From Mycobacterium sp. 1081908.1 (GTDB lineage: Bacteria > Actinomycetota > Actinomycetes > Mycobacteriales > Mycobacteriaceae): a DNA stretch of 64,000 nucleotides. Shown here in pieces: positions 44,511 through 52,750 of the stretch (positions are counted from its first letter, which is position 1; every line of letters starts with the position of its first letter). Position numbers and translations under genes: made by a program. The DNA lies in assembly GCF_001673535.1 (NCBI RefSeq), contig NZ_LZLY01000128.1, forward strand, positions 1-64,000, read 5' to 3'. A model generated the notes under the pieces. It saw nothing but the letters and a program-made list of their open reading frames with translations. It searched no databases and was not told the origin of the DNA.

Positions 44511-45548
44511 ATGCGCATCGGACTGGGGATCAACTACGCCGGCGGGTTCAAGGAGGTCGCCGCGGAAGTGGCCGACCTGGAGCGCGCAGGGCTGGACATT
44601 GTCTTTGTCCCCGAAGCGTATTCATTCGACGCGGTCAGCGCGCTGGGCTACCTGGCGGCGAGCACGGAACGGGTCCAGCTCGCATCCGGCATCCTGCAGC
44701 TCTACACGCGGACTCCCACGCTGACCGCGATGACCGCAGCGGGTCTCGACTACGTCTCCGACGGCCGGTTCACGCTGGGCTTGGGCGCCTCCGGCCCCCA
44801 GGTCATCGAGGGTTTCCACGGTGTGCCCTACGACGCCCCGATTGCGCGCACCCGGGAGGTCATCGACATCTGCCGCCAGGTGTGGCGGCGCGAGACCCTG
44901 CAACACAGCGGCAAGCACTACACGATCCCGCTTCCCGCGGGCCAGGGCAGCGGGCTCGGGAAGCCGCTGAAGCTCATCAATAAGCCTGTCCGAGAGCGCA
45001 TTCCGATCCTGGTCGCCGCGCTGGGACCCAAGAACGTCGAGCTGGCCGCCGAAATTGCCGAGGGCTGGCAACCGATTTTCTACCTGCCGGAGAGGGCGCG
45101 CGACGTGTGGGGAGAGGCGCTGGCCGCCGGCCAGGCCAAGCGCGACCCGGCGTTGGGTCAACTCGACGTGTACGCCGGACCGGCCCTGGCGATCGGCGAA
45201 AACGTCGAGCCGCTGCGCGAATTCGTCAAACCGCACCTGGCGCTCTACATCGGGGGGATGGGCGCCAAGGGCAAGAACTTCTATCACACCCTCGCCACCA
45301 AGTACGGTTACGGCCCCCAAGCGGACCGGATCCAAGAGCTCTACCTGGCCGGCGACAAGGACGGCGCGGCGAAGGTGGTGCCCAACGAACTCGTGCGGGA
45401 CGTCAACTTGATCGGCACGCGCGAGTTCGTCAAGGAACGCCTGGCGGCGTTCCGGGAGGCGGGCGTAACCACGCTGAACGTCGCACCCATGGCGGGCACG
45501 CCGCCGGAGCGGATCAAGCTGATCGAGACGCTGCGCGGACTGCTCTAA
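44511..45548 (+). CDS. LLM-class F420-dependent oxidoreductase (Rv3520c-like)
   Basis: 345 residues. LGINYAGGFKEVAAEVADLE, VQLASGILQLYTRTPTLTAM, GRFTLGLGASGPQVIEGFHG and RIPILVAALGPKNVELAAEI are the luciferase-like F420 signature, and the order resembles mycobacterial Rv3520c. It belongs to the mycobacterial set of F420-using redox enzymes. Downstream of the SnoaL-like gene in an operon; no substrate is evident. Confidence 0.88.
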   Translation: MRIGLGINYAGGFKEVAAEVADLERAGLDIVFVPEAYSFDAVSALGYLAASTERVQLASGILQLYTRTPTLTAMTAAGLDYVSDGRFTLGLGASGPQVIEGFHGVPYDAPIARTREVIDICRQVWRRETLQHSGKHYTIPLPAGQGSGLGKPLKLINKPVRERIPILVAALGPKNVELAAEIAEGWQPIFYLPERARDVWGEALAAGQAKRDPALGQLDVYAGPALAIGENVEPLREFVKPHLALYIGGMGAKGKNFYHTLATKYGYGPQADRIQELYLAGDKDGAAKVVPNELVRDVNLIGTREFVKERLAAFREAGVTTLNVAPMAGTPPERIKLIETLRGLL

Positions 45549-45635
45549 CCGCCGACGGTCATGTCGCGGCCCGCGAGGGCATCGCTTGCCATAGCATGGG
45601 TTCATCGCGCCGGCGAGCCGTAGGAAGCGACCGAA

Positions 45636-46367
45636 ATGGACCTCGACCGAATCACCCATCCGCTGCGACTCTCCAGAGGATCGCATCAGCCCGGGTCGGG
45701 CAAAGGGTGTGCGATGAACGCGATTTCATACATCAACGGCGACGAGCGGATCACCGACTTCCCGGCGACTTCGGCCCGCCCGCTGGCGTCCTTCGTCCAG
45801 TTGTGCAACGACCTGCTGGCCGGGCCCGATGGCTATCTCTCGCCGGACGACAGCCTGCTGGTACTCGACCTGGGCTGGCTGACGGTCGGCACCGCCGACG
45901 TCGCCGACGCCGTCGTGCACCCCTGGGTGGCCAAGCTGCTGGTCAGCCCGCCGTGGGGCGTTATTCGATACGCCGGGAACGCGGCGGCCAGGGCTATCAC
46001 CGACATCGCCGAACTGCATCGCCGGCTCGCTCCCGGCGCGATGCCGCCGATCGCCGAATGGAACGGCGCCGCGCGCGCCGCGCGCGCGGTCACTACCACG
46101 CCGGTGACCGCCGAAAGGTATGCGCTCCGGGCCGCCTATCAATCGACCGCGCTCGTTGAGACCGACGACTGGGACACGCTGGATGCCGTGACCGGCAACG
46201 CGCTCAAGGCGCACAGATTGGCGAGCGCGGATCTTGGCGCCGCCCCCATCGTGGAGGTCACGCGCCGCGCCATTCGCTCATGGCGGCGGTTAGCCGGGTT
46301 GAGCGTTGTCGCCAACTCGCCGATCGGGGCCGGCGCCGCCGTACGACCCAAAACACCGGCGGCATAA
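45636..46367 (+). CDS. Hypothetical protein, unrecognised
   Basis: 243 residues, no membrane helix or signal. ATG at 45636 follows AGGAAG with 8-nt spacing. The sequence is Ala-rich with alternating helix/strand character (SLLVLDLGWLTVGTADVADA, GVIRYAGNAAARAITDIAEL) and no motif I can name. A start at 45714 (MNAISYINGDERI) is possible. It converges with the MFS gene, 17 bp apart. Confidence 0.6.
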   Translation: MDLDRITHPLRLSRGSHQPGSGKGCAMNAISYINGDERITDFPATSARPLASFVQLCNDLLAGPDGYLSPDDSLLVLDLGWLTVGTADVADAVVHPWVAKLLVSPPWGVIRYAGNAAARAITDIAELHRRLAPGAMPPIAEWNGAARAARAVTTTPVTAERYALRAAYQSTALVETDDWDTLDAVTGNALKAHRLASADLGAAPIVEVTRRAIRSWRRLAGLSVVANSPIGAGAAVRPKTPAA

Positions 46368-46384
46368 GCCATCCGGCCGCTGAG

Positions 46385-47620
46385 TCAACCCTCGCGGTGG
46401 CGATCCCGTCGCAGCCGCACCGCGCGACTCACCGCCGTCGTCAGCGCCAGCAGCGACATGACGGCCAGGATCACGGTCGAGACCGCGGACCCGACGGCGG
46501 TCAATATCAGCGGCAGGCCGAAGCCGACGTACGCCACCACGTAGAAGACTCCCACCAGCGCGCCGCGCAGCCGCCGCGGCGCCGCGGCTTCGAGATCGAT
46601 CAAGCCCTCGCGCAGGCAAAGGCCGGACGCGCATCCCAGGATCAGGAACAGCGGCAGGCCCAGCGCCACCGACATGGTCGGCGGGGCCAGGGCGGTTGCC
46701 GCGTAGCCGAGCGCGGCCAGCACCGCGCCCGCGGTGCCGGCGTGTGGTCCCCAGCGCAGCGCACGGGCCAGCATCTGGATGAGTCCGCTTACGCCGTTGA
46801 CGATCAGCGTGGCGGTTCCCGCGGCCATCGGAGCCGAAAGCCCGGTGTGCACACGGCCGGGTATGGTGATGAATCCCAAAGTCGCCGAGGCGAACACCCA
46901 CGGCGCGAGCGGCATGGCCCAACTCAGGGCCCACGCGGTTCCCCGCCGCGCCGCCATGGATGGCTCCCAGCCGTGCGCGGTTGCCGGTGCGATTTCGTCC
47001 CGGCTCCGCGCCGCCGACAACGCAAAAATCATCGCGGCCACGACGAGGGCGGCGGCGAGTCCGAACGACAGCCGAATGCCGAGTTGGCCGTTCCGCGCGA
47101 TCAAGCCCGCGGCGAATGGGCCGACGGCAAACCCTGCGAGCAACACCGCACCCGCGGCGGCCGCACCGGCGGGGCCCCTCAGATCGGAGGCCCATGCGGT
47201 GCAGGAGCTCATCAAGAGGCCCACGCCGAGCCCGACGACCAACCGTCCCGCCAGCAAGACGTCGGGTTGCTGAGAGAACAGCATCGCCAACGTGCCCACC
47301 AGAGCGGTCGTCGACCCCGCCAACGCAACGGACCGCCGCCCGAGCGCGTCCGAGACGCGTCCGCCGAAAAGCAGTCCGGGCAACAATCCCAGCGCGTAGA
47401 TCCCGAATATGGCATCCAGCCGGGTCGTGCCGAGGTGTTGGCGGTCGCTGATCGAGGGCATCAACGCGACGAAGTGGTTGGCGACCCATCCCGTCGATAG
47501 CAACAGGGCCAATACGCTGGCGAACACCGCTCGGTCGGTGCCCGCGCTGCCGCCGTCTCGTTTCACCGTGGCCGAAGCCGATGTCGTCCCGCGCACGAGG
47601 CCGGTCGACGCGTTCGACAT
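46385..47620 (-). CDS. Major facilitator superfamily transporter
   Basis: 411 residues from the ATG at 47620 (MSNASTGLVRG). Twelve predicted helices; the MFS loop-2/3 motif reads GGRVSDALGRRSVALAG, and LVVGLGVGLLMSSCTAWASD follows in helices 4-5. Drug- or metabolite-efflux type by general pattern; the substrate is unknown. The open frame extends far upstream, but that part is Arg-rich noise antisense to the next genes. Confidence 0.85.
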   Translation of the reverse strand: MSNASTGLVRGTTSASATVKRDGGSAGTDRAVFASVLALLLSTGWVANHFVALMPSISDRQHLGTTRLDAIFGIYALGLLPGLLFGGRVSDALGRRSVALAGSTTALVGTLAMLFSQQPDVLLAGRLVVGLGVGLLMSSCTAWASDLRGPAGAAAAGAVLLAGFAVGPFAAGLIARNGQLGIRLSFGLAAALVVAAMIFALSAARSRDEIAPATAHGWEPSMAARRGTAWALSWAMPLAPWVFASATLGFITIPGRVHTGLSAPMAAGTATLIVNGVSGLIQMLARALRWGPHAGTAGAVLAALGYAATALAPPTMSVALGLPLFLILGCASGLCLREGLIDLEAAAPRRLRGALVGVFYVVAYVGFGLPLILTAVGSAVSTVILAVMSLLALTTAVSRAVRLRRDRHREG

Positions 47621-47792
47621 AGCTTCTGTCCTCCCCGGCTCCGTGCGCGGACCCCAGTAAGACGCGGCGGCCCAGGGAGGTATTCCCGCATCAGCGCAAG
47701 CAAACACACGGCCCGCCAGCGCAAATCGCAGGGAGGTTTGAAACCAGTCGGTTCTGGTGAACAGATAGCACAACGCGGACCTAGGAGGGCAA

Positions 47793-48074
47793 ATGATCAA
47801 GCAAATCGCGGCGGCCACGATTGCGTTGGCCGCGCTGCTGTCCGGCGCGTGCTCTGCCTCGCAGATCGTCAACACGGGCGGTGACACCAAGTGCAAGGAC
47901 TTCACCTCGCAGGACGAAAAGAAGCAGAGCGATGAGGTCAGCAAGATGCTCAAGGACAAGAACGGGAGCGATCCGACCAACGCGGAGATCACGGTGACCC
48001 GGCTGTCCGCGACGACGTACTGCCAAACCCTGGGCAAGCCGGACACCAAGATCTCCGAGGCGCCCCACGGCTGA
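47793..48074 (+). CDS. HdeA-like lipoprotein
   Basis: 93 residues. A lipoprotein signal ends in LLSGAC (Cys about residue 20), so the protein is anchored outside the membrane. The mature part has two Cys about 43 residues apart (TKCKDFTSQDEKKQ and TTYCQTLG) around a charged helical core, the pattern of HdeA/HdeB acid-stress chaperones. A strong ribosome site (AGGAGG) precedes the ATG. Unusually Lys/Asp-rich for this genome. Confidence 0.7.
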   Translation: MIKQIAAATIALAALLSGACSASQIVNTGGDTKCKDFTSQDEKKQSDEVSKMLKDKNGSDPTNAEITVTRLSATTYCQTLGKPDTKISEAPHG

Positions 48075-48142
48075 CGCCACCCGCGCGGGACGGGGTTTGA
48101 ATCACGATCAACCCAACCCTGGCGAGCGCTGAGCGCGATTCC

Positions 48143-48148
48143 TAGGCT
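48143..48148 (+). promoter_or_regulatory. -10 box (TAGGCT) of the leaderless ssu-type operon
   Basis: TAGGCT lies 6 nt before GTG 48155 and no ribosome site precedes it. This geometry supports GTG 48155, rather than ATG 48158, as the start. Confidence 0.55.
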
Positions 48149-48154
48149 GCGCGG

Positions 48155-48976
48155 GTGATGTCGACCAACCCCGCGCCGGCAGGCGTGTCGCTTCGCGGTG
48201 TCAATCGCACGTTCGGGACGCGCACCGTGCTGCACGACGTCGACATCGAGATCGAGCCCGGCGAGGTGATCGCATTGCTCGGGTCCTCGGGCAGCGGTAA
48301 GTCGACACTGCTGCGGCTCGTCGCCGGTCTTGACCGCCCGACTCATGGACGAATCGATATCGACGGCAAGGCCGTTCGGGGGATCGATCCGCGCTGCGCA
48401 GTGGTGTTCCAGGAACCCCGACTGCTGCCGTGGCGCTCCTTGGCGGCCAACGTCGCGTTCGGGCTGCCGCGCGGGACCGGCGCGAAAGGGCCTGGGGTGG
48501 TGCGACATTGGTTGGATGTCGTGGGGTTGCGCGAGTTCGGGGACCACTACCCGCGGCAAGTCTCCGGCGGCATGGCGCAACGGGCGGGCCTGGCGCGCGC
48601 CCTCGCCCGGCGACCCAGCGTCCTGCTGCTCGACGAGCCGCTTGCGGCGCTCGACGCGCTGACCCGGCTACGGATGCAGGATCTACTCGACACGGTGCAG
48701 CAAGAGGCGGGCACCACCACCCTCCTGGTCACCCACGACGTTGACGAGGCGGTGATCCTCGCCGACCGGGTGCTCATCCTGCGGGCCGCCGACCGTGCCG
48801 AAACGGCAAGCACCGCAACCGTTGCCGCAGCGTTCGACGTTGCCGTTCCCAAGCCGCGGGACCGCGGCGATCCGCGCGTCGCCGCGCTGCGTGACCAGCT
48901 GCTTGACGAGCTCGGCGTGCCCCGGCGCAGCGCCGCCGGGCCGCAGTCCGCCATCGAAGAGGAGGCCAACGCGTGA
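48155..48976 (+). CDS. ssuB: Sulfonate/nitrate-type ABC transporter ATP-binding protein (SsuB-like)
   Basis: 273 residues. Walker A LLGSSGSGKSTLLR, Q-loop VVFQEPRLLPWRSL, signature QVSGGMAQRAGLARAL, Walker B LLLDEPLAALDALTRL and H-loop LLVTHDVDEAVILADR are all intact. The LLPWRSL Q-loop is typical of the sulfonate/nitrate/taurine importers. The stop overlaps the binding-protein start by 4 bp. It energises uptake with the two following gene products. Confidence 0.87.
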   Translation: MMSTNPAPAGVSLRGVNRTFGTRTVLHDVDIEIEPGEVIALLGSSGSGKSTLLRLVAGLDRPTHGRIDIDGKAVRGIDPRCAVVFQEPRLLPWRSLAANVAFGLPRGTGAKGPGVVRHWLDVVGLREFGDHYPRQVSGGMAQRAGLARALARRPSVLLLDEPLAALDALTRLRMQDLLDTVQQEAGTTTLLVTHDVDEAVILADRVLILRAADRAETASTATVAAAFDVAVPKPRDRGDPRVAALRDQLLDELGVPRRSAAGPQSAIEEEANA

Positions 48977-49941
48977 TGAAAGGGCGCCGCTGGGCGGCGA
49001 TTTCGATGCTCGTCGCGATCGCCACCACGCCTGCCTGCGGTTCGAATGCCGGCAATTTGGCGGCAAAGGAGATCCGGCTGGACTACGCCTACTACAACCC
49101 GCTGAGCCTGGTGGTGCGTGATCAGCGCCTGCTGGAAAGCCGGGGTTACCATGTCACCTGGGTGCTGTCGGCGGGCAGCAACAAAGCCAACGAGGGGCTA
49201 CGCTCGAACGGGCTCGACCTCGGCTCCACCGCCGGCTCGGCCGCGCTGGTCGCGCGGGCCAACGGCACACCGATCAAGATCGTCGATGTCTACAGCAAGC
49301 CGGAGTGGACCGCCCTTGTTGTCGCCCAGAACTCGAGCATCAACTCGGTTGCCGGCCTGAGGGGCAAGAAGATCGCGGTCACCAAGGGGACGGACCCCTA
49401 CTTCTTCTTGCTGCAATCGCTTGCGACAGCCGGTCTTTCGCCCGCCGACGTGGAGATCGTCAACCTGCAGCACGCCGATGGCAAGACGGCGCTGGAGCGC
49501 GGCGACGTCGACGCCTGGTCGGGGTTGGACCCCTTCATGGCGCAGACGGTTCAGCAGCAGGGTTCGCGGCTGCTGTACCGCAACCCGGATTTCAATTCCT
49601 ATGGCGTGTTGAACGTCCGGGAGGACTTCAGCACTGCGCACCCGGATCTGGTGCAGTCCGTGGTCAACAGCTATGAGGAGGCCCGCAAATGGGCGAAGGC
49701 CCACCCCGACGAAATGGCGGCGTTGCTTGCCTCGCAGGCCAAGGTGACCCCCAGCGTGGCGAAGGAGGAGCTGCAGCGGACGACCCTGGACGTCCCGCCG
49801 GCTCCGGGCGATCCGCAGCGGGCGGTCCTGAGCAACATCTTGCCGATCGCCGTGGCGGACTCGGATATCAGATCCGACGAAGCGGGCCGCGGCGCGCTGA
49901 GCACGATCATCGACCCGAAGTACGCCCAGCAGGCGTCCTGA
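48973..49941 (+). CDS. ssuA: Aliphatic sulfonate-type substrate-binding protein (SsuA-like)
   Basis: 322 residues. A signal with twin Arg-Lys n-region ends at TTPACGS, a weak lipobox (Cys about 22), so it is probably lipid-anchored. The mature domain has the NMT1/SsuA pattern: IRLDYAYYNPLSLVVRDQRL, GLDLGSTAGSAALVARANG, GLRGKKIAVTKGTDPYFFLL and RGDVDAWSGLDPFMA. Binds a sulfonate or similar anion and delivers it to the SsuB/SsuC-like importer. Confidence 0.86.
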   Translation: MMKGRRWAAISMLVAIATTPACGSNAGNLAAKEIRLDYAYYNPLSLVVRDQRLLESRGYHVTWVLSAGSNKANEGLRSNGLDLGSTAGSAALVARANGTPIKIVDVYSKPEWTALVVAQNSSINSVAGLRGKKIAVTKGTDPYFFLLQSLATAGLSPADVEIVNLQHADGKTALERGDVDAWSGLDPFMAQTVQQQGSRLLYRNPDFNSYGVLNVREDFSTAHPDLVQSVVNSYEEARKWAKAHPDEMAALLASQAKVTPSVAKEELQRTTLDVPPAPGDPQRAVLSNILPIAVADSDIRSDEAGRGALSTIIDPKYAQQAS

Positions 49942-49961
49942 GGCTGCGTGCCGCACCGCTG

Positions 49962-50690
49962 GTGGGACTGGTTGTCCCGATACTGCTGCTCGCGGCGTGG
50001 CAGCTCGTCACGGCGGCGGGATGGTTCTCCGCCAGCCAGTTGCCGCCCCCCGGCGACGTGGTGGCCGCCCTCGACGGGCTGTTGCGGCAGGGCGAACTAT
50101 GGACGCAGTTGCAAGCGAGCCTCACGCGGGTGCTGCTCGGCTATTTCGCCGGGGCTGTCGCCGCGCTCGGGCTCGGCTCACTCATCGGGTTATCGGCTAC
50201 CGCGCGGGTGCTGCTGGGGCCGACCGTGGCGGCGTTTCGCACGGTGCCCTCGTTAGCATGGGTGCCCTTGCTGCTCTTGTGGTTTGGGATCGACGAGACG
50301 CCCAAGGTATTGCTCGTCGCGATCGGTGGCTTCTTTCCCATCTACACCACGACGGCGTCGGCGCTGTCGCACGTCGACCCACAGCTGCTCGAGGTGGGCC
50401 GGGCCTACGGCCGGCGCGGCGCCTCGTTGCTGACGACGGTGATGCTGCCCGCCGCCGCACCGGAACTGGTCAACGGGCTACGCCTGGGACTGGCGAACGC
50501 GTGGCTGTTTCTGGTTGCGGCCGAGCTGATCGCCTCGTCGAAGGGTCTCGGCTTCCTGCTCATCGACAGCCAGAACACCGGTCGTACCGATGTGATGCTG
50601 CTGGCAATCGTCCTGCTGGCCGGATTGGGCAAACTCAGCGATGCCGCGTTGGGCGCGCTCGAGCGCCGGATGGTGCGGCGGCGCGACTAG
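49962..50690 (+). CDS. ssuC: ABC transporter permease (SsuC-like)
   Basis: About 242 residues from a GTG at 49962; the start is uncertain, since an in-frame stretch runs upstream through the end of ssuA and no ribosome site stands out. Five to six membrane helices. The EAA loop that contacts the ATPase reads EVGRAYGRRGASLLTTVMLP, and PSLAWVPLLLLWFGIDETPK is characteristic of the sulfonate/nitrate permease family. Third gene of the operon. Confidence 0.82.
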   Translation: MGLVVPILLLAAWQLVTAAGWFSASQLPPPGDVVAALDGLLRQGELWTQLQASLTRVLLGYFAGAVAALGLGSLIGLSATARVLLGPTVAAFRTVPSLAWVPLLLLWFGIDETPKVLLVAIGGFFPIYTTTASALSHVDPQLLEVGRAYGRRGASLLTTVMLPAAAPELVNGLRLGLANAWLFLVAAELIASSKGLGFLLIDSQNTGRTDVMLLAIVLLAGLGKLSDAALGALERRMVRRRD

Positions 50691-50707
50691 CCATCCGGCA
50701 TCAGTAT

Positions 50708-51193
50708 TTAGGCGGACACCGATCGCCGTCCGGCCAGCCGCTGCTCGGCATACGCGCGGCCCTGGTCCCTGTCGCCCATCACGATCCCGGCGATGTCGGC
50801 GAGCCTCGCGATGCGCCCTCCGCCGCCCCAGGTGCCGTCGGGAATCTCGTTGGCAAACACCCAAATACGCAACGGATCACGCTCGTAGCGCCCGTTCTCG
50901 GCATCCAGGATTGCCTCGGTGACCGCGGCGACCATGCTGGCGCGGCGCTCGTCGTCAAACTGACCTTCTGGTACCGACGCGACCACGCGATAATGCGGTG
51001 CCGTGGGCCGCTCACCGGCATGCAGCACGCGGGCGGGTCGATGCAGCCAAACTTTGGCCAGCGCCCGCGCCGCCGGATTGCCCGGGTCTGCACCCTCGTG
51101 TTCAAGCAGCACGTCGGTCAGTGTGGCCAATAGCGCCGTTTCCGCCTCGTCAGGCAACGCTCCCTCGGGAATGTACGCATCCAGCATCGGCAT
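50708..51193 (-). CDS. Tautomerase-fold protein
   Basis: 161 residues from the ATG at 51193, with GGAGG upstream. This start gives MPMLDAYIPEGAL, so removal of Met leaves Pro1, the catalytic base of 4-oxalocrotonate-tautomerase-type enzymes. EGQFDDERRASMVAAVTEAI and IWVFANEIPDGTWGGGGRI fit the family. Divergent from an HxlR regulator and likely its target; the substrate is unknown. Confidence 0.82.
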   Translation of the reverse strand: MPMLDAYIPEGALPDEAETALLATLTDVLLEHEGADPGNPAARALAKVWLHRPARVLHAGERPTAPHYRVVASVPEGQFDDERRASMVAAVTEAILDAENGRYERDPLRIWVFANEIPDGTWGGGGRIARLADIAGIVMGDRDQGRAYAEQRLAGRRSVSA

Positions 51194-51239
51194 CTCGTGG
51201 ACCTCCAATTTGTGAGCAAAGATCTGGATTTACTTTCAC

Positions 51240-51264
51240 AACTCAGCATAGGCATGCCTGAGTT
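51240..51264. promoter_or_regulatory. Inverted repeat between tautomerase and HxlR genes (AACTCAG-N11-CTGAGTT)
   Basis: Perfect 7-bp arms with an 11-bp spacer lie in the 89-bp divergent region, 19 bp before the HxlR ATG. HxlR proteins bind such sites; a likely operator for both genes. Confidence 0.6.
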
Positions 51265-51282
51265 GCAAAGTCAAACTCTGCT

Positions 51283-51774
51283 ATGATGGGTGCCGTGTTC
51301 GAGGCCCGAGATAGCTACAGCGCCGAAAACTGTTCAGTGAAACGCGCACTCGATGTGGTCGGCGAGAAGTGGACGCTGTTGGTGCTGCGCGAGGCGTTCT
51401 ACGGTGCACGGCGCTTCGAACAGTTCCAGGCCCATGTGGGGTGCGCTCGCAACCTGCTCAGCGAACGGTTGAACACCCTGGTGGAGGCCGGCGTGATGCG
51501 GCGCGTGCCCTACCGGGAACCGGGCCAGCGCGAACGCCACGAATACCGCCTCACCGACAAGGGCCTCGACCTGCTGCCCGCGGTTATTGCGTTGATGGAG
51601 TGGGGCGATCGCTGGGCGGCCGACCCCGACGGCGCGCCCGTCGAGATCACCCACCGCGACTGCGGACACCGCGTCGAGCTGGCGCTGCGTTGCAGCAACG
51701 ACGGCGTCGCGCTGACCCCACGAGACCTCCAGCCCAGGCCCGGCCCCGGCGCCCGCCCGGCGGAATCCGCTTAG
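51283..51774 (+). CDS. HxlR family transcription regulator
   Basis: 163 residues. The HxlR signature is NCSVKRALDVVGEKWTLLVL, with the conserved N-terminal Cys, then ARRFEQFQAHVGCARNLLSE and a winged helix (EYRLTDKGLDLLPAVIALME). The Cys often senses aldehydes, quinones or oxidants. Divergent from the tautomerase gene, with a palindrome between them. Confidence 0.87.
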   Translation: MMGAVFEARDSYSAENCSVKRALDVVGEKWTLLVLREAFYGARRFEQFQAHVGCARNLLSERLNTLVEAGVMRRVPYREPGQRERHEYRLTDKGLDLLPAVIALMEWGDRWAADPDGAPVEITHRDCGHRVELALRCSNDGVALTPRDLQPRPGPGARPAESA

Positions 51775-51800
51775 CGCAACAGAATCCATCCGAGAAGGGG

Positions 51801-52748
51801 CTAGCCGAGCGCGAGCGCGCCCGGCAGCTCGTCGCTCAGTACGGCCCGGGCGAGCAACTCGCCGAGCAGGGGCCCGAACTTCATCAGGTTGCTGCCGACG
51901 AACGCCACGACGCGACCCCTCCGGGCCACCGTCCAGCCGTCGCCGCCGGAGTCCAGCCATGGGGCGCGAACCGTCACGCAGTCCACCCGGTCCACGGGCG
52001 ACAGCGACGGGAACAGCGCGCGCACCGTCGCCGGATCGGGCACCTCCTGCCCGAACGCCCAGCGGCCCGTGCTGCCCAGCGGCAACCCGTATCCCTCGGG
52101 CGCGGAAAGGCATGCGGCACCGGCCGCTTCGGCGCCCTCGTAGGTGAAGCGGGTGTGCGGGGCGAATTCCACCCCCAGCGGACCGAATAGCGTCGGCGTC
52201 TTGACACCCGCGCAGATCAGCACGCGGTCCGCGCGCACCACCGTGCCGTCCTCCAGCGTCGTCGCGCCGTCGTCGCCGACTGACACCACGTGGCCGCGTT
52301 CGATGGCGGCGCGACGCGCCAGGGCGTCGAGCGCGCGGCGGACGCGAAGGCTGCCGCCCTGTGGATCGAAGAGCCCGGTTTCCCACGGCGCGGCCAGGAA
52401 TGGGATTCGTGCGGTGATCTCGGAGCGGTCAAGCCAGGAGTATGCGGCACCGGCGCCGTCCATTGCCGCCGCCGTGTCCGAGCTGGCGCCGGCGGAGATG
52501 AAGCCCTCCGTGCCCAGCAGGCGCCCGGCGCCGAACTCGGTCTCCCAGCGCCGCCATCCGTCGCGGGCCCGCATTGCGAGGCTGCACAACGCGGGGCGCC
52601 GGTGCGCGATGCGGAAGATTCGCGCCAGCCCCGCGGATTGTTCGGCGAACGGCTCTCCACGCTCGAACACGATCGCGTGTTCCCCGCGCCGAGACAGCTC
52701 GTAGGCGGCCGCCAGCCCGCAGATCCCCGCGCCCACGATGACGATCAT
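51801..52748 (-). CDS. FAD-dependent amino acid/sarcosine oxidase-like protein
   Basis: 315 residues. N-terminal FAD motif IVIVGAGICGLAAAYELSRR; the middle has GGSLRVRRALDALARRA; the end has RRGRVVAFVGSNLMKFGPLL, as in DAO/SoxA-type oxidases that oxidise amines. It is shorter than the usual 370-390 residues. Two bases after the eis stop, so it is coupled to it. Last gene of the TetR-led operon. Confidence 0.8.
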   Translation of the reverse strand: MIVIVGAGICGLAAAYELSRRGEHAIVFERGEPFAEQSAGLARIFRIAHRRPALCSLAMRARDGWRRWETEFGAGRLLGTEGFISAGASSDTAAAMDGAGAAYSWLDRSEITARIPFLAAPWETGLFDPQGGSLRVRRALDALARRAAIERGHVVSVGDDGATTLEDGTVVRADRVLICAGVKTPTLFGPLGVEFAPHTRFTYEGAEAAGAACLSAPEGYGLPLGSTGRWAFGQEVPDPATVRALFPSLSPVDRVDCVTVRAPWLDSGGDGWTVARRGRVVAFVGSNLMKFGPLLGELLARAVLSDELPGALALG

Positions 52749-52750
52749 CG

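Noticed and set aside
47621..48580. Upstream extension of the MFS transporter frame to 731 residues
   Set aside because: The added part is antisense to the HdeA-like and ssuB genes, lacks membrane helices, and the natural Met start is at 47620.
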